Origin: Methylotenera sp.
GTDB lineage: Bacteria; Pseudomonadota; Gammaproteobacteria; Burkholderiales; Methylophilaceae
Reading direction: 5' to 3'
Length of the DNA stretch: 64,000 bases
Assembly (NCBI RefSeq): GCF_029945535.1
Contig: NZ_JAQSCU010000013.1
Location: 187,522-251,521 of the forward strand
Part shown: positions 43,600 to 55,238 of the stretch, in pieces
Numbering within the stretch: the stretch's first letter is position 1
Layout: each line of letters starts with the position of its first letter
Position numbers and translations under genes: made by a program
The notes under the pieces: model-generated
What the model was told of the DNA's origin: nothing
The model's database searches: none
The model's input: only the letters and a program-made list of their open reading frames with translations

Positions 43600-45150
43600 T
43601 CATTGAGCTGAATCAGTAGGCGCAGAATCTGTGGCTATAGAATCAGCTTCCAGCTGTTCGGTTTGATTAAGTTTTTGGTCAAAAATAAGTGTTGGGGAGT
43701 TTAGTGCCGCAGTCCAGCCACCACCCATAGCGCGATATAAAGAAATCCATGCAAGTACCCGTTCATTCTTTAAGATAAGTAAATTATTGTCGGCTTGCAG
43801 ACTCGCACGGCGCGCCTCTTCAAGTTCAAATAAATTACCTAGGCTGGCTTTGTTGCGAGCTTCAGTGGCAGCTAAAGATATTTTAAATCCTTCTGCAGCT
43901 TGATTGGCATCGTTAAAGCGTTGTGCCGTACTGTTTAGAGTGGCTAAAGCTTCCTCTACCTCACGCACAGCATTTCGTGCCACGCTTTCGTAAGTGACTT
44001 TGGCGGCTTCATATTGTGCTTTAGCATTTTCTACATTAGCAGCTCTGACTCCAGCATCAAAAATCGGCAAAGATACTGCCAGAGGGCCAATTGACCATGT
44101 CAGCCCGTCTAATGCAGATCGATTTTTGCTGAATGTACGAGAGAATGAGTCGTAACTTAACGCTATATTTCCTGCTAAGCTTAAGCGAGGATAACGCTGT
44201 GCCTCATTCGACACAATTTCAAAACTGGCTGCAGCAACATTTCGCTCAGCATTCAGAACGTCAGGGCGTTGTGCTAGTAGACCTGCAGGCATTTCGGCTA
44301 TTTCAATATCGGCAGGGGTGGGTATTACACCACTATTAGTTGCAAGTTTTGCAACTAACTCAGATTCAGGTATTGCTGTGATAGCAACTAAACTTTTAAT
44401 ATTTAAAGTACATTCTAGTGCTTGTTTCTTTTGCAGATTGGCTGCTTCTGCAGCTTGGGCTAAGGATTGACTGGCGCTGGCAGGCGCTAAAAAACCAGCT
44501 TTTGCTGTTAAATCTGATAGTCGAGCCGTTTCACGACTAGAATCAGCATTCTTTTTTGCTACTATATTCAAGCTCTCACACAACCGATAGTTAGAGTATT
44601 GCTTAGCTGTTTGAGCCGCTACGATTACACGGGCATCGTGCCAAAGTGCAATATTGGCGACTAACTTAGCTTCTTCTTCATGTTTACTTGCTTTATTTCT
44701 ACCCCAAACATCAAGCTCCCAACTTGCATTCGCACCAACTGAAGCAGTCGTGCTGGTCGGAAATACTGTGCTGCCATTGGTGGATGGGAATGCTGAACCT
44801 GACCTACTTCTGCTGATGCTAGCGTCAGCGGTAACATTTGGTAGTAACTGAGAGTTAGCTACCGTAACAGCAGTTTGAGATCCCGTTACTCTAGCTTTAG
44901 CGCTTTCAATATCTGGGCTAACTTTCTGAGCGGCTTCAATTAACTCTACAAGAACTGGATCATTGAATTGCTGCCACCAGTGTTTAAGGTTAGTTACTGT
45001 GCCATTGTGAGGTTGTGTCGCAGGTAATGGTTCAATCCACTCTGCTGCAGGGTAAGTTGGCTTGAAGTTATTCTGCTTTACAGTAGTGCAACTACAAATA
45101 AATATGCTTAAAAACGCACAGCTTATTAAATTGTGTGATTTTATTTTCAT
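43600..45150 (-). CDS. TolC/NodT-type outer-membrane efflux lipoprotein
   Basis: 516 residues from the ATG at 45150 (MKIKSHNLISCAFLSIFICSC); the longer frame begins with an unlikely TTG. The lipobox FICSC-TTVK predicts a lipidated outer-membrane factor of the NodT family. PAAEWIEPLPATQPHNGTVTN and LKHWWQQFNDPVLVELIEAA are typical early OMF sequences. Two repeats of long coiled helices follow, with ANAQLLPNVTADASISRSRS-like and AQRYPRLSLAGNIALSYDS strands. First gene of the efflux transcript. Confidence 0.9.
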   Translation of the reverse strand: MKIKSHNLISCAFLSIFICSCTTVKQNNFKPTYPAAEWIEPLPATQPHNGTVTNLKHWWQQFNDPVLVELIEAAQKVSPDIESAKARVTGSQTAVTVANSQLLPNVTADASISRSRSGSAFPSTNGSTVFPTSTTASVGANASWELDVWGRNKASKHEEEAKLVANIALWHDARVIVAAQTAKQYSNYRLCESLNIVAKKNADSSRETARLSDLTAKAGFLAPASASQSLAQAAEAANLQKKQALECTLNIKSLVAITAIPESELVAKLATNSGVIPTPADIEIAEMPAGLLAQRPDVLNAERNVAAASFEIVSNEAQRYPRLSLAGNIALSYDSFSRTFSKNRSALDGLTWSIGPLAVSLPIFDAGVRAANVENAKAQYEAAKVTYESVARNAVREVEEALATLNSTAQRFNDANQAAEGFKISLAATEARNKASLGNLFELEEARRASLQADNNLLILKNERVLAWISLYRAMGGGWTAALNSPTLIFDQKLNQTEQLEADSIATDSAPTDSAQ

Positions 45151-45165
45151 GCTTTTTGCGCACAA

Positions 45166-45657
45166 TTCTGTAACTTTACGTTCAATTTAACATCTCTTAA
45201 TATTGTTTCGCAGATAGTTGCTTGAGGAACATAAAATATCATAATTAAATGCGTTTTGGAATTTATGTTCTGCCTTGCAATTAAACAAGCAAGGGCTTTG
45301 AGCTTAGAATCCTATAAATCTGCTATAAAGTCAATTTACTCGTTAATTTTGTTTTAAGCTTATAGCAAGGCTCATGCTTAATGGGTTACAATTACGGCTT
45401 GTCTGAGCTAGCTGTTGAAGTTTTAATTTAAAGCTTGAGGTGTTAGATTTAAAAGTGGCCACAAATTCTTCATAATAACTTTAAAAATAAAATGTTTTAA
45501 TGTTTAAATTAAGGGGTTATTTGGAATGTGTTTGTAGTAATAGTGTCATAAGTGACATGTAAAAATATTTATATGTTTGATTCGAGTAGCTTTAGATTTC
45601 TTGCTGCTTAATTTTCCAAAAAGTTTAGTTTTCAGAAATTGAGTTTGGGGCTAGTAA
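45166..45657. other. 492-base intergenic region upstream of nuoA
   Basis: No convincing gene is seen in either strand; it is AT-rich. It lies between the divergent efflux operon and nuoA and should hold both promoters. The only clear structure is the palindrome at 45544-45557. The terminal GGGG before AGTAA-GTG may be the nuoA ribosome binding site. Confidence 0.7.
45544..45557. promoter_or_regulatory. Palindrome TGTCA-N4-TGACA upstream of nuoA
   Basis: Perfect 5-bp arms with a 4-base spacer, the geometry of CRP/FNR-family sites but with a different half-site from FNR (TTGAT). It is 100 bases before nuoA, so it could be an operator of the complex I operon. No regulator can be assigned. Confidence 0.4.
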
Positions 45658-46014
45658 GTGTTAGAAAATTACTTTCCGATATTGATGTTTATTCTCGTGG
45701 GCTTAGCGGTCGGCGTTGGGCCTCTGGTATTGGGTTTATTGGTTTCACCACATAAGCCGGATGCTGCAAAAAATTCTCCATACGAATGCGGTTTTGAAGC
45801 GTTTGAAGACGCCCGTATGCGATTTGACGTGCGTTATTACCTCGTAGCTATCCTATTTATTTTATTTGACTTGGAAATTGCCTTTCTATTTCCTTGGGCG
45901 GTTGTGTTGCAAGAAATTGGTTTGTTTGGCTTTATTGCCATGATGATTTTTTTGGGCGTACTGGTGATCGGCTTTATTTACGAGTGGATGAAAGGTGCCT
46001 TGGAATGGGATTAA
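45658..46014 (+). CDS. nuoA: NADH-quinone oxidoreductase subunit A
   Basis: Membrane-arm subunit near the quinone site. 118 residues with a GTG start. Three helices, with the conserved loop [24 protein letters not shown] between helices 1 and 2 and [12 protein letters not shown] in helix 2. First gene of an uninterrupted 14-gene operon. The GTG start is set by conserved length and the G-rich sequence before it. Confidence 0.97.
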   Translation: MLENYFPILMFILVGLAVGVGPLVLGLLVSPHKPDAAKNSPYECGFEAFEDARMRFDVRYYLVAILFILFDLEIAFLFPWAVVLQEIGLFGFIAMMIFLGVLVIGFIYEWMKGALEWD

Positions 46015-46039
46015 ACCTCAGAGCGGGACTAAGTAAGCC

Positions 46040-46516
46040 ATGAGTATTGAAGGTATTTTAGAAAAAGGGTTCGTCACCACTACGCTAGATACGGTGATTA
46101 ATTACACCCGTACTGGTTCGATGTGGCCGATGACTTTTGGTTTGGCGTGTTGCGCGGTAGAAATGATGCATGCAGGCGCTTCACGTTATGATCTGGATCG
46201 TTTCGGCATCGTATTTCGCGGAAGTCCTCGTCAGTCAGATGTAATGATTGTGGCTGGCACACTTGTCAACAAAATGGCGCCAGCGCTACGTAAAGTGTAT
46301 GACCAAATGGCGGAGCCACGTTGGGTAATTTCAATGGGTTCATGCGCTAATGGTGGCGGATATTATCATTACTCTTATGCTGTCGTGCGTGGATGTGATC
46401 GCATCGTTCCGGTTGATGTCTACGTGCCGGGTTGCCCGCCAACCGCAGAGGCATTACTCTACGGTATTATTCAGCTACAAAATAAAATCAAACGTACTAA
46501 CACCATCGCGAGATAG
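46040..46516 (+). CDS. nuoB: NADH-quinone oxidoreductase subunit B
   Basis: Carries the terminal 4Fe-4S cluster N2 that reduces quinone. 158 residues. Cluster ligands are visible in [13 protein letters not shown] (tandem Cys), [13 protein letters not shown] and [17 protein letters not shown]. Starts 25 bases after nuoA. Confidence 0.98.
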   Translation: MSIEGILEKGFVTTTLDTVINYTRTGSMWPMTFGLACCAVEMMHAGASRYDLDRFGIVFRGSPRQSDVMIVAGTLVNKMAPALRKVYDQMAEPRWVISMGSCANGGGYYHYSYAVVRGCDRIVPVDVYVPGCPPTAEALLYGIIQLQNKIKRTNTIAR

Positions 46517-46535
46517 TGCGAGCTAAAAGAAAAAT

Positions 46536-47132
46536 ATGTCAGCTAAATTAGATCAATTATTAAGTGATTTGCAAGCTTCGCTAGGCGACAAAATCACTAA
46601 GCATGTTGTAGCGCTAGATGAAATCACCATTGAATGTAAAGCTGCAGATTATTTAGCGGTTTGCCAAATATTGCGCGATGCAGCGACTTTGAAGTTTGAG
46701 CAGCTAATCGATTTGAGCGGTGTAGATTATCAAACTTATGGCGACGGTGCTTATGATGGCATGCGCTATGCAGTGGTTTGTCACTTGCTTTCTGTGTCAC
46801 TCAATCATCGTGTGCGTTTACGTGTATTTGCTCAAGATGAAGACTTTCCAATTTTGCCGACTTTGGTCGACGTATGGTCAGTTGCGAACTGGTATGAGCG
46901 TGAAGCGTTTGATATGTTCGGTATCATGTTTGAAAATCACCCAGATTTACGTCGCCTTCTGACAGACTATGGCTTTGTTGGCCATCCATTCCGTAAAGAT
47001 TTTCCTATGATTGGTAATGTTGAAATGCGTTACGACCCAGAGCAGCAGCGCGTGATTTATCAGCCTGTGACCATTGATGAGCGCAATAATGTGCCGCGCG
47101 TGATTCGTGATGAAGGAGCGCATCGTGGCTGA
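46536..47132 (+). CDS. nuoC: NADH-quinone oxidoreductase subunit C
   Basis: Peripheral 30-kDa-type subunit, 198 residues, not fused to NuoD (unlike E. coli NuoCD). The signature [20 protein letters not shown] and GHPFRKDFP near the end are diagnostic. It overlaps nuoD by eight bases. Confidence 0.97.
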   Translation: MSAKLDQLLSDLQASLGDKITKHVVALDEITIECKAADYLAVCQILRDAATLKFEQLIDLSGVDYQTYGDGAYDGMRYAVVCHLLSVSLNHRVRLRVFAQDEDFPILPTLVDVWSVANWYEREAFDMFGIMFENHPDLRRLLTDYGFVGHPFRKDFPMIGNVEMRYDPEQQRVIYQPVTIDERNNVPRVIRDEGAHRG

Positions 47133-48378
47133 GATTCGTAATTACACCATGAACTTTGGTCCGCAGCACCCTGCAGCGCACGGCGTTTTGCGCTTGGTGT
47201 TGGAGTTAGATGGTGAAGTAATTCAGCGTGCAGACCCGCATATTGGCTTGCTACATCGTGGTACTGAAAAGTTAGCTGAAAACCGTACATATCTACAATC
47301 TGTACCCTATATGGACAGGCTTGATTATGTGTCGATGATGTCGAACGAACATGCGTATGTGATGGCGATTGAAAAAATGATGGGTATCGATGTGCCCATC
47401 CGCGCGCAATACATACGTGTAATGTTCGACGAAATTACTCGCGTGCTAAATCACCTGTTATGGCTTGGCGCACATGCTTTAGACGTGGGCGCAATGACGG
47501 TGTTTTTGTACGCTTTCCGCGAACGTGAAGATTTGTTTGATTGTTATGAAGCCGTTTCTGGTGCGCGCATGCATGCTGCGTATTATCGTCCAGGTGGTGT
47601 GTATCGCGATTTACCAACGCAAATGCCGCAATATCAAGTTTCGCCTTTGCGTAATGCTAAAACCGTTAAAAGTCAGAATGAAAACCGCCAAGGTTCATTG
47701 CTAGATTTCATTGAAGATTTCGTCAATCGTTTTCCTAAATATGTTGATGAATATGAAACTTTGCTCACTGATAACCGTATCTGGAAACAACGTACTGTCG
47801 ATGTAGGTATCGTCACCCCAGAGCGTGCTTTACAGTTAGGGATGACGGGCCCAATGCTACGTGGCTCCGGTATTGCTTGGGATCTACGTAAAACACAGCC
47901 TTATGAAGTATACGCAAATATGGATTTTGATATTCCTGTTGGCGTGAATGGTGATTGTTACGATCGCTACTTGGTGCGCATGGAAGAGTTTAGGCAATCA
48001 AACCGCATCATTAAACAATGTGTTGATTGGTTGCGTAAAAATCCAGGCCCAGTGATTTCCAGTGATAATAAAGTTGCACCGCCAGGCCGTGAAGGTATGA
48101 AAAGCAACATGGAAGACATGATTCACCACTTCAAGCTATTTACCGAAGGTTTCCACGTGCCAGCAGGTGAAGCTTATGCTGCAGTTGAACATCCAAAAGG
48201 TGAGTTTGGTATTTATATGGTGTCTGATGGCGCTAATAAGCCGTACCGCCTAAAAATACGTGCGCCAGGTTTTGCCCATTTAGCGGCTTTAGATGAAATG
48301 ACACGCGGCCACATGATTGCTGACTTGGTTGCGATTATTGGTACGCAAGATATTGTATTTGGCGAAATAGATAGATAA
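47125..48378 (+). CDS. nuoD: NADH-quinone oxidoreductase subunit D
   Basis: 49-kDa-type subunit forming the quinone pocket with NuoB. I take the GTG at 47125 ([20 protein letters not shown]), because AAGGAG lies six bases before it and relatives begin there; a GTG/ATG pair six and five codons upstream is weaker. 417 residues. [42 protein letters not shown] and the C-terminal DIVFGEIDR are the family marks. Confidence 0.97.
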   Translation: MAEIRNYTMNFGPQHPAAHGVLRLVLELDGEVIQRADPHIGLLHRGTEKLAENRTYLQSVPYMDRLDYVSMMSNEHAYVMAIEKMMGIDVPIRAQYIRVMFDEITRVLNHLLWLGAHALDVGAMTVFLYAFREREDLFDCYEAVSGARMHAAYYRPGGVYRDLPTQMPQYQVSPLRNAKTVKSQNENRQGSLLDFIEDFVNRFPKYVDEYETLLTDNRIWKQRTVDVGIVTPERALQLGMTGPMLRGSGIAWDLRKTQPYEVYANMDFDIPVGVNGDCYDRYLVRMEEFRQSNRIIKQCVDWLRKNPGPVISSDNKVAPPGREGMKSNMEDMIHHFKLFTEGFHVPAGEAYAAVEHPKGEFGIYMVSDGANKPYRLKIRAPGFAHLAALDEMTRGHMIADLVAIIGTQDIVFGEIDR

Positions 48379-48398
48379 TTAGGTCTGATAGATAAAAA

Positions 48399-48872
48399 AT
48401 GTTAAGTCCACAAGCCATAGAGAAAATAGATTACGAGCTGACAAAATATCCAGCTGACCAACGCCAAGCGGCGGTGATGAGCGCCTTGCGTATTGTGCAA
48501 ACAGAGCGCGGCTGGTTGTCGAAGGAAAGCATTACTGAAATAGCACAATATTTGCGTATGCCTGAAATCGCCGCGATGGAAGTGGCAAGTTTTTACAATA
48601 TGTATGATTTGTCTCCGGTTGGAAAATACAAAATCACAATATGTACTAATATTTCATGCATGTTGCGCGATAGTGATGAGATTGTTAATCATTTAAAAGC
48701 TAAATTGGGTGTTGGATTTAATGAAGTGACGCCCGACGGTAAATTTTGCCTAAAAGAGGGTGAGTGCATGGGCTGTTGTGGTGGCGCGCCTTTGATGCAT
48801 GTAAACAATACTGATATGCATGAGTTTCTGACGGTTGAAAAAGTAGATGCGATTATTGAGGAGCTTAAATAA
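48399..48872 (+). CDS. nuoE: NADH-quinone oxidoreductase subunit E
   Basis: 24-kDa-type subunit with the 2Fe-2S cluster N1a, 157 residues. Ligands are in ICTNISCML (CxxxxC) and [11 protein letters not shown] (CxxxC). Thioredoxin-like C-domain. Its stop overlaps the nuoF start (TAATG). Confidence 0.97.
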   Translation: MLSPQAIEKIDYELTKYPADQRQAAVMSALRIVQTERGWLSKESITEIAQYLRMPEIAAMEVASFYNMYDLSPVGKYKITICTNISCMLRDSDEIVNHLKAKLGVGFNEVTPDGKFCLKEGECMGCCGGAPLMHVNNTDMHEFLTVEKVDAIIEELK

Positions 48873-50215
48873 TGGCAACTAGTAAATCCGCGGTTGATAA
48901 AACGGCACTTCATAAGCCAGTCGTGATGACTGATTTAAAAGGTCAAACTTTAGTGACCTTACGCACGCTCACAGAAGAAAATCCAGCATCGTTAGAGACA
49001 TACATTAAACTCGGTGGTTACTCAGCGTTAAAACGCATCGTGACTGAGAAAACTAAAGCGACCGATATTATTACCGAGGTGAAAACTTCCGGCTTACGTG
49101 GTCGCGGTGGTGCAGGCTTCCCAACAGGTCTTAAGTGGAGCTTTATGCCGCGCTACTTTGATGGCGTAAAGTACTTGGTTTGTAACTCCGATGAAGGGGA
49201 GCCTGGCACATTCAAAGACCGCGATATTATTCGCTACAATCCGCATCAGTTGATTGAAGGTATGGCAATTGCCGCTTATACATTGGGGGCGCGCGTAGGC
49301 TATAACTATATTCACGGTGAAATCTGGCAAGATTACGAGATATTTGAAGCGGCTTTGCACGAAGCAAAAGCAGCTGGTTACTTAGGTGAAAACATTTTAG
49401 GTAGCAACTTTAATTTTGATTTATATGCAGTGCATGGGTACGGCGCATACATCTGTGGTGAAGAAACTGCATTGATTGAATCAATTGAAGGTAAAAAAGG
49501 TCAGCCACGTTTTAAACCGCCGTTTCCAGCAAGTTATGGTGTATTTGGTAAGCCTACCAACGTCAACAATACGGAAAGTTACACTTCTATTCCTTGGATA
49601 TTAGAGCATGGTGGACAAGCTTTTGCTGACTTAGGTGTACCTAATTCGGGCGGTACAAAACTATTCTCAGTGTCTGGGCATGTTGAAAAGCCAGGTAACT
49701 ACGAAGTTAAAATGGGTACGCCATTTAATGAGCTATTAGAGCTTGCAGGTGGCGTTTGGAAAGGTCGTAAGCTTAAAGCGGTGATTCCAGGCGGGCCATC
49801 AACGCCAGTGATGCCAGCAGAAGCGATTATGGCTGCGACGATGGACTATGAAGGCTTAAGTAAAGCGCGCTCTAGTTTAGGTGCTGGTTCAATGATCGTG
49901 ATGGATGAAACTACTTGTATGGTGAAAGCCTTGCATCGTTTATCTTATTTCTTCTATGAAGAAAGTTGCGGTCAATGTACGCCATGCCGCGAAGGCACCG
50001 GTTGGGTTTATCGTGTGATAGACCGCATCGTTAACGGTAAAGGCAAAATGGAAGATTTAGATTTGCTAACAGATGTAAGCAACAACATCGCAGGTCGCAC
50101 TATTTGTGCGTTAGGCGAAGCTGCGGCAACGCCAGTGTTAAGCTTCATTAAACATTTTAGACCAGAGTTTGAATACTATATTCAGCATGGTAAGAGTATG
50201 GTGGAAAGTCAATAA
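48872..50215 (+). CDS. nuoF: NADH-quinone oxidoreductase subunit F
   Basis: NADH- and FMN-binding subunit with 4Fe-4S cluster N3, 447 residues. [16 protein letters not shown] binds [22 protein letters not shown] follows, and cluster N3 ligands are in [13 protein letters not shown] plus a distal Cys in [11 protein letters not shown]. It starts within the nuoE stop and ends within the nuoG start. Confidence 0.98.
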   Translation: MATSKSAVDKTALHKPVVMTDLKGQTLVTLRTLTEENPASLETYIKLGGYSALKRIVTEKTKATDIITEVKTSGLRGRGGAGFPTGLKWSFMPRYFDGVKYLVCNSDEGEPGTFKDRDIIRYNPHQLIEGMAIAAYTLGARVGYNYIHGEIWQDYEIFEAALHEAKAAGYLGENILGSNFNFDLYAVHGYGAYICGEETALIESIEGKKGQPRFKPPFPASYGVFGKPTNVNNTESYTSIPWILEHGGQAFADLGVPNSGGTKLFSVSGHVEKPGNYEVKMGTPFNELLELAGGVWKGRKLKAVIPGGPSTPVMPAEAIMAATMDYEGLSKARSSLGAGSMIVMDETTCMVKALHRLSYFFYEESCGQCTPCREGTGWVYRVIDRIVNGKGKMEDLDLLTDVSNNIAGRTICALGEAAATPVLSFIKHFRPEFEYYIQHGKSMVESQ

Positions 50216-52644
50216 TGTTAAATATTGAAATAGATGGCAAAGAGTTAGAAGTCGAACACGGCAGCACGATTATTGATGCTGCGGATAAGGCTGGCATTGC
50301 CATACCACGTTTTTGTTATCACCCTAAATTATCCGTAGCGGCTAACTGCCGTATGTGCTTGGTGCAGGTTGAGAAATTCAACAAGCCATTACCAGCTTGT
50401 GCAACGCCAGTAGCCGATGGTATGAAGATTTTCACACGTTCTAAATCTGCGATTGAAGCGCAGAAGAGTGTGATGGAGTTTTTATTAATTAATCATCCGC
50501 TTGATTGCCCGATTTGCGATCAAGGTGGTGAGTGTGACTTGCAAGATATTGCTGTAGCTTATGGCACCAGTGGCTCACGTTACACTGAAGAAAAACGTGT
50601 TGTTTTTAATAAAAATATTGGTCCGCTAGTCAGCACTGATATGACACGTTGTATTCAATGTACCCGTTGCGTACGCTTCTTAAAAGAAGTCGGCGGTATG
50701 ATGGAGCTTGGTATGGTCGGTCGTGGTGAGCATGCTGAAATTACTGCTTATGTCGATAAGAGCGTGAATTCAGAGCTGTCAGGTAATATCATCGATTTGT
50801 GCCCAGTTGGTGCGTTGACTAGCAAACCCTACCGATATTCAGCCCGTAGCTGGGAGCTGACACGTCGCCCAAGTATCGCGCCGCATGATGGCTTAGGTTC
50901 GCACATCGAAGTGCATGTAAAAGACAATAAAGTCATGCGCGTATTGCCGCGTGAAAAAGATAGTATTAACGAGTGCTGGTTGTCAGACCGTGATCGCTTC
51001 TCTTACGAAGGATTAAACAGCCCAGACCGCCTTAAAGTGCCGATGATTAAACATAACGGCAATTGGGTGGAAACTGATTGGAAAACAGCACTAGAGTTTG
51101 CTGCAGGTCAAATCAAAGATATTACTAATGAGCATGGCGCAGAATCACTAGGCGTGCTTGTTTCACCAAATAGCACGATGGAAGAGGGCTATCTAGCTAA
51201 GAAATTGGCTGACGGCTTAGGTTGTGGCAACGTGGATTATCGTCTGCGCCAAACTGATTTTAGGTTAGATGGCAAGCGTTTAGGTACGCCATGGATGGGC
51301 TGTAATATACAAGAGATTGAAGAGCTAGATCGTATATTAGTGATTGGTTCAAATCTGCGTAATGAGCATCCGTTATTAGCGCAACGCTTCCGTAAAGCGG
51401 TAGCGAATGGCGCTAAGCTATCTATCATCAGTCCGCTGGATAACAATCCTTTGATGGATGTCGCGCATAAAGTCATCGTGCGTCCGAATGATATGGTCAA
51501 CGTGCTTGGCCAAGTGCTTAAGGCAATGTCTGGTTTGCAAAAATTGTCACTATGCTTGCCGCCAACACTTACGCAATTGCTGTCAGATATTAAAGTACGC
51601 CCAAATACTCAAGCGATTGCTGAAAGCATGGCTGGACATGGTGAGACGTACGATTTGATTTCACCAAAAGTCGGTATTTTCTTAGGAAATATGGCGTTAA
51701 GCGATCCTAGATTTACTGAAATGTATAGTATGGCTGAAGCTATCGGCGGTATTTCAGGCGCTAAAGGCGGTATTTTGCCAGCCGCAGCGAACAGCACTGG
51801 TATGCATATGCTAGGCGTGATGCCAAACGGTACTGGTATGCACGCACGTGCAATGCTAGAAGTGCCACGTAAGGCATATTTACTAGTGAACATTGAACCT
51901 GAACTTGATTGTCAGCATGCTGCTTTAGCTAAAGCAGCGATGGAAAAAGCCGAATGTGTTGTTGCACTCACTGCATTTAAATCTCAAGCTTTAGAAAATG
52001 CCGACGTATTGTTGCCAATAGCGCCATTTACTGAAACTTCAGGCACATTTATGAGCATGGAAGGTCGCGTACAAAGCTTTACTGCCGTGACTAGACCACT
52101 AGGTGAATGTCGTCCAGCATGGAAAGTGCTACGAGTATTAGCAAACACTTTAGGTTTGCAAGGTTTTGACTATGAAACTAGTGAGCAAGTTAAAGAGGCG
52201 GCATTTGCTGGTGAAAAGCCATCTGCTGTTGTTTGGCGTAGTTTGAATAATAACTTGAAAGAGTTAGTTGAAATTCAAATTAACATTAAGCATGAAGGCT
52301 TGCAGCGCATCGGTGAAGTGCCACAATATGAATCTGATCCAATTGTGCGTCGCTCAACTCCGTTACAAAAAACTAAATATAACATCAAACCAATGGCGCG
52401 CATGTGCGCGAGTCAACTGGCTGAGTTAGGTCTGATTGACGGTGACCTTGTTTCAGTGAAACAAGACAAGGGTAGTGCCGTGCTCACTGTTAAATTGGAT
52501 GAACACGTAGCTAAAGGTTGTGTACGTGTAGCAGCCGCACATGAAGATACGATAGGTTTGGGTGATTTGATGGGCGATATTACTGTTGAAAAACTATCAC
52601 CTGAGCAACTCAAAGCTGATGCAACTGCGGAGGCGCGAGCATGA
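50215..52644 (+). CDS. nuoG: NADH-quinone oxidoreductase subunit G
   Basis: 75-kDa-type subunit, 809 residues. The N-terminal 2Fe-2S ferredoxin domain carries [19 protein letters not shown]. The N5 site is [19 protein letters not shown] and the N4 site [12 protein letters not shown]. The C-terminal two thirds form a degenerate molybdopterin-oxidoreductase fold. The extra N7 cluster of E. coli NuoG would need a CxxCxxxC at the start of that fold. Here the place reads [16 protein letters not shown], without Cys, so N7 is absent. Confidence 0.97.
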   Translation: MLNIEIDGKELEVEHGSTIIDAADKAGIAIPRFCYHPKLSVAANCRMCLVQVEKFNKPLPACATPVADGMKIFTRSKSAIEAQKSVMEFLLINHPLDCPICDQGGECDLQDIAVAYGTSGSRYTEEKRVVFNKNIGPLVSTDMTRCIQCTRCVRFLKEVGGMMELGMVGRGEHAEITAYVDKSVNSELSGNIIDLCPVGALTSKPYRYSARSWELTRRPSIAPHDGLGSHIEVHVKDNKVMRVLPREKDSINECWLSDRDRFSYEGLNSPDRLKVPMIKHNGNWVETDWKTALEFAAGQIKDITNEHGAESLGVLVSPNSTMEEGYLAKKLADGLGCGNVDYRLRQTDFRLDGKRLGTPWMGCNIQEIEELDRILVIGSNLRNEHPLLAQRFRKAVANGAKLSIISPLDNNPLMDVAHKVIVRPNDMVNVLGQVLKAMSGLQKLSLCLPPTLTQLLSDIKVRPNTQAIAESMAGHGETYDLISPKVGIFLGNMALSDPRFTEMYSMAEAIGGISGAKGGILPAAANSTGMHMLGVMPNGTGMHARAMLEVPRKAYLLVNIEPELDCQHAALAKAAMEKAECVVALTAFKSQALENADVLLPIAPFTETSGTFMSMEGRVQSFTAVTRPLGECRPAWKVLRVLANTLGLQGFDYETSEQVKEAAFAGEKPSAVVWRSLNNNLKELVEIQINIKHEGLQRIGEVPQYESDPIVRRSTPLQKTKYNIKPMARMCASQLAELGLIDGDLVSVKQDKGSAVLTVKLDEHVAKGCVRVAAAHEDTIGLGDLMGDITVEKLSPEQLKADATAEARA

Positions 52645-53684
52645 TCGCATCCTTCTTAGGGCTATGCTCCAACCTATTTGGTAGCTACTGGCCAGCAGTG
52701 CAACTGACTGTTTGGACTTTGATTAAAATTGTTGCCATTGTTGCGCCATTAATGGGGGCAGTTGCTTACCTCACGCTAGCTGAACGTAAAGTCATTGGCT
52801 ATATGCAAGTGCGCATTGGTCCTAATCGCGTGGGTTATTTTGGTTTATTACAGCCAATCGCCGATGGTTTAAAACTTTTATTTAAAGAAATTGTTATTCC
52901 TACTGCTTCAAATAAAACCTTGTTTTTATTAGGTCCAGTATTAGCAATTGCGCCTGCCTTTGCGGCATGGGCGGTAGTGCCTTTCGATGCTACTCTAGTG
53001 CTGGCTAATGTTGATGCTGGTTTGCTTTATATTTTAGCAATGACCTCAGTCGCAGTTTATGGTGTGATTATTGCAGGTTGGGCGTCAAATTCTAAATACG
53101 CATTTTTAGGGGCGTTGCGTTCAGCGGCACAAATCGTGTCTTATGAAATTGCCATGGGTTTTGCACTAGTCGGCGTGTTAATGTGCGCTAATACATTGAA
53201 TCTAGGCAAAATTGTAATGGCTCAAGAGGGTGGCTTCTGGCACTGGTATTTCTTACCACTATTTCCTTTGTTCATCGTTTACTTTATTAGTGCTGTCGCT
53301 GAAACTAACCGTGCACCATTCGATGTGGCTGAAGGTGAGTCAGAAATCGTTGCTGGTTTCCATGTGGAATACTCAGGTATGGCGTTTGCAGTGTTCTTCT
53401 TAGCTGAATATGCCAACATGATTCTAGTGTCTATGCTCGCTGCAATCATGTTCTTAGGCGGCTGGTTGTCACCTGTGCCGTTTATTCCAGATAGTTTCTT
53501 ATGGCTTTTAGCTAAAGTAGCTTTCTTGTTGTTCCTATTCTTATGGTTCAGAGCGACTTTCCCAAGGTACAGATATGATCAGATCATGCGTTTAGGTTGG
53601 AAGGTGTTTATTCCGATTACCATTGTTTGGATTGTGTTTGTTGGCGGTATGATGCAAACGCCATATGCTTACTTGTTCCACTAA
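52641..53684 (+). CDS. nuoH: NADH-quinone oxidoreductase subunit H
   Basis: Membrane subunit linking the quinone site to the proton channels, 347 residues, eight helices. [19 protein letters not shown] and [20 protein letters not shown] are the conserved loops. Overlaps nuoG by four bases. Confidence 0.98.
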   Translation: MIASFLGLCSNLFGSYWPAVQLTVWTLIKIVAIVAPLMGAVAYLTLAERKVIGYMQVRIGPNRVGYFGLLQPIADGLKLLFKEIVIPTASNKTLFLLGPVLAIAPAFAAWAVVPFDATLVLANVDAGLLYILAMTSVAVYGVIIAGWASNSKYAFLGALRSAAQIVSYEIAMGFALVGVLMCANTLNLGKIVMAQEGGFWHWYFLPLFPLFIVYFISAVAETNRAPFDVAEGESEIVAGFHVEYSGMAFAVFFLAEYANMILVSMLAAIMFLGGWLSPVPFIPDSFLWLLAKVAFLLFLFLWFRATFPRYRYDQIMRLGWKVFIPITIVWIVFVGGMMQTPYAYLFH

Positions 53685-53715
53685 TTTGACTACTTTGATA
53701 TTGACTTAAAAATTT

Positions 53716-54207
53716 ATGATCGCAAAAATTAAATCAACGCTTTCTAGCTTAATGCTAGTCGAGCTACTAAAAGGGATGGCGTTAACAGGCCGCTACTTTT
53801 TTGCGCCTAAAATCACGGTGCAATATCCTGAAGAAGTGACACCACAATCAAACCGTTTTCGTGGTTTGCATGCGTTACGCCGTTATCCAAACGGTGAAGA
53901 GCGTTGTATTGCTTGTAAGTTATGCGAGGCGGTATGTCCAGCGATGGCCATTACAATTGAATCTGAGCAGCGCGAAGATAATACGCGTCGCACAACACGT
54001 TACGATATTGACCTCACTAAATGCATTTTTTGCGGCATGTGCGAAGAATCATGTCCAGTGGACTCTATTGTTGAAACACGGGTGTTTGACTATCACGGTG
54101 AGCAACGAGGTGACTTACTCTACACTAAAGAGATGTTGCTGGCAGTTGGTGATAAGCATGAGAAACAGATTGCTGCTGATCGTGCGCAAGATAAAGAATT
54201 TAGATAG
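53716..54207 (+). CDS. nuoI: NADH-quinone oxidoreductase subunit I
   Basis: Ferredoxin-like subunit with clusters N6a and N6b, 163 residues. The two 8Fe-type motifs are [16 protein letters not shown] and [16 protein letters not shown]. The last codons (EFR) and the stop lie in the first copy of a 17-bp tandem repeat. Confidence 0.98.
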   Translation: MIAKIKSTLSSLMLVELLKGMALTGRYFFAPKITVQYPEEVTPQSNRFRGLHALRRYPNGEERCIACKLCEAVCPAMAITIESEQREDNTRRTTRYDIDLTKCIFCGMCEESCPVDSIVETRVFDYHGEQRGDLLYTKEMLLAVGDKHEKQIAADRAQDKEFR

Positions 54208-54243
54208 TTAAAGCATTTAGATAGCAAAAGAATTTAGATAAAT
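54193..54243 (+). repeat. Three tandem copies of a 17-bp unit at the nuoI end
   Basis: Units begin at 54193, 54210 and 54227. Each reads AAAGNATTTAGATA plus three variable bases. Copy 1 contains the nuoI stop (TAG, 54205-54207); copies 2 and 3 make up most of the nuoI-nuoJ gap. Likely a local slippage duplication. Confidence 0.85.
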
Positions 54244-54271
54244 ATAAGAGTTTAGGTAGAACCGAATCGAT

Positions 54272-54925
54272 ATGACCTTTTTTGGCTTACATTTTCAAGA
54301 CATCGTTTTTTATACGCTAGCAGCTGTATTGCTGTACGCGGCTATCAGCGTGATCACTACCCGTAACCCTGTGTATGCTGCCTTGTACTTGGTATTAGCG
54401 TTCTTTACTGCAGCTGGAATTTGGTTGTTATTAGAAGCCGAGTTTTTAGCGATTGCACTCGTATTAGTTTATGTGGGTGCGGTCATGGTGCTGTTCTTAT
54501 TCGTGGTGATGATGCTGGATATTAATCTTGATAAGTTGCGCGAGGGCTTTTGGAATGCATTACCTGTTGCATTGCCTGTTGGCGGCTTAATGGCAGTAGA
54601 AATGGTGATGATTGTTGGTGTGCGCAACTTTGGTGTTGATAAAGTCATTGCTCCAGCAGCGCATCCAGCGGATTACAGCAACACCGCAGAGTTAGGTCGC
54701 GTGCTTTACACAGATTATTTATTGCCATTTGAATTAGCTTCAGTTGTGTTGTTGGTAGCGATTGTTGCGGCGATAGCGTTGACCTTAAGAGATAGAAAAG
54801 AAAGCAAATCTGTAGACCCATCTAAACAGGTACTGGTAAAAAAAGCTGATCGTCTTCGTATATTGAAAATGGACGCGGTCGTTGAAAAAACTGAAGATGC
54901 AACGAATACGCAGGAGACTAAATAA
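54272..54925 (+). CDS. nuoJ: NADH-quinone oxidoreductase subunit J
   Basis: Membrane-arm subunit, 217 residues, five helices. [46 protein letters not shown] covers helices 2 and 3 with the pi-bulge glycine of [15 protein letters not shown]. The Lys/Glu-rich tail is beyond the membrane part. Its stop overlaps the nuoK start. Confidence 0.97.
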   Translation: MTFFGLHFQDIVFYTLAAVLLYAAISVITTRNPVYAALYLVLAFFTAAGIWLLLEAEFLAIALVLVYVGAVMVLFLFVVMMLDINLDKLREGFWNALPVALPVGGLMAVEMVMIVGVRNFGVDKVIAPAAHPADYSNTAELGRVLYTDYLLPFELASVVLLVAIVAAIALTLRDRKESKSVDPSKQVLVKKADRLRILKMDAVVEKTEDATNTQETK

Positions 54926-55230
54926 TGGTTGGTTTATCTCACTACCTAATTTTAGGTGCGCTGTTGTTTGCTGTTAGCGTGATTGGCATATTTTTAAATC
55001 GTAAAAATGTAATTATTTTATTGATGGCAATTGAGCTAATGCTACTTGCTGTAAATCTTAACTTTATTGCGTTCTCACATTATTTACACGATATTGCAGG
55101 TCAAGTTTTCGTGTTCTTTATCCTGACTGTGGCGGCTGCAGAATCTGCAATTGGTCTAGCAATTTTGGTGGTGTTGTTCAGAAATCTACGCACTATTAAC
55201 GTAGATGATTTAGATAGTTTAAAAGGGTAG
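54925..55230 (+). CDS. nuoK: NADH-quinone oxidoreductase subunit K
   Basis: Mrp-like proton-path subunit, 101 residues, three helices. Conserved membrane Glu residues are in [14 protein letters not shown] and [13 protein letters not shown]. Overlaps nuoJ by one base. Confidence 0.98.
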   Translation: MVGLSHYLILGALLFAVSVIGIFLNRKNVIILLMAIELMLLAVNLNFIAFSHYLHDIAGQVFVFFILTVAAAESAIGLAILVVLFRNLRTINVDDLDSLKG

Positions 55231-55238
55231 CGAAAAGA

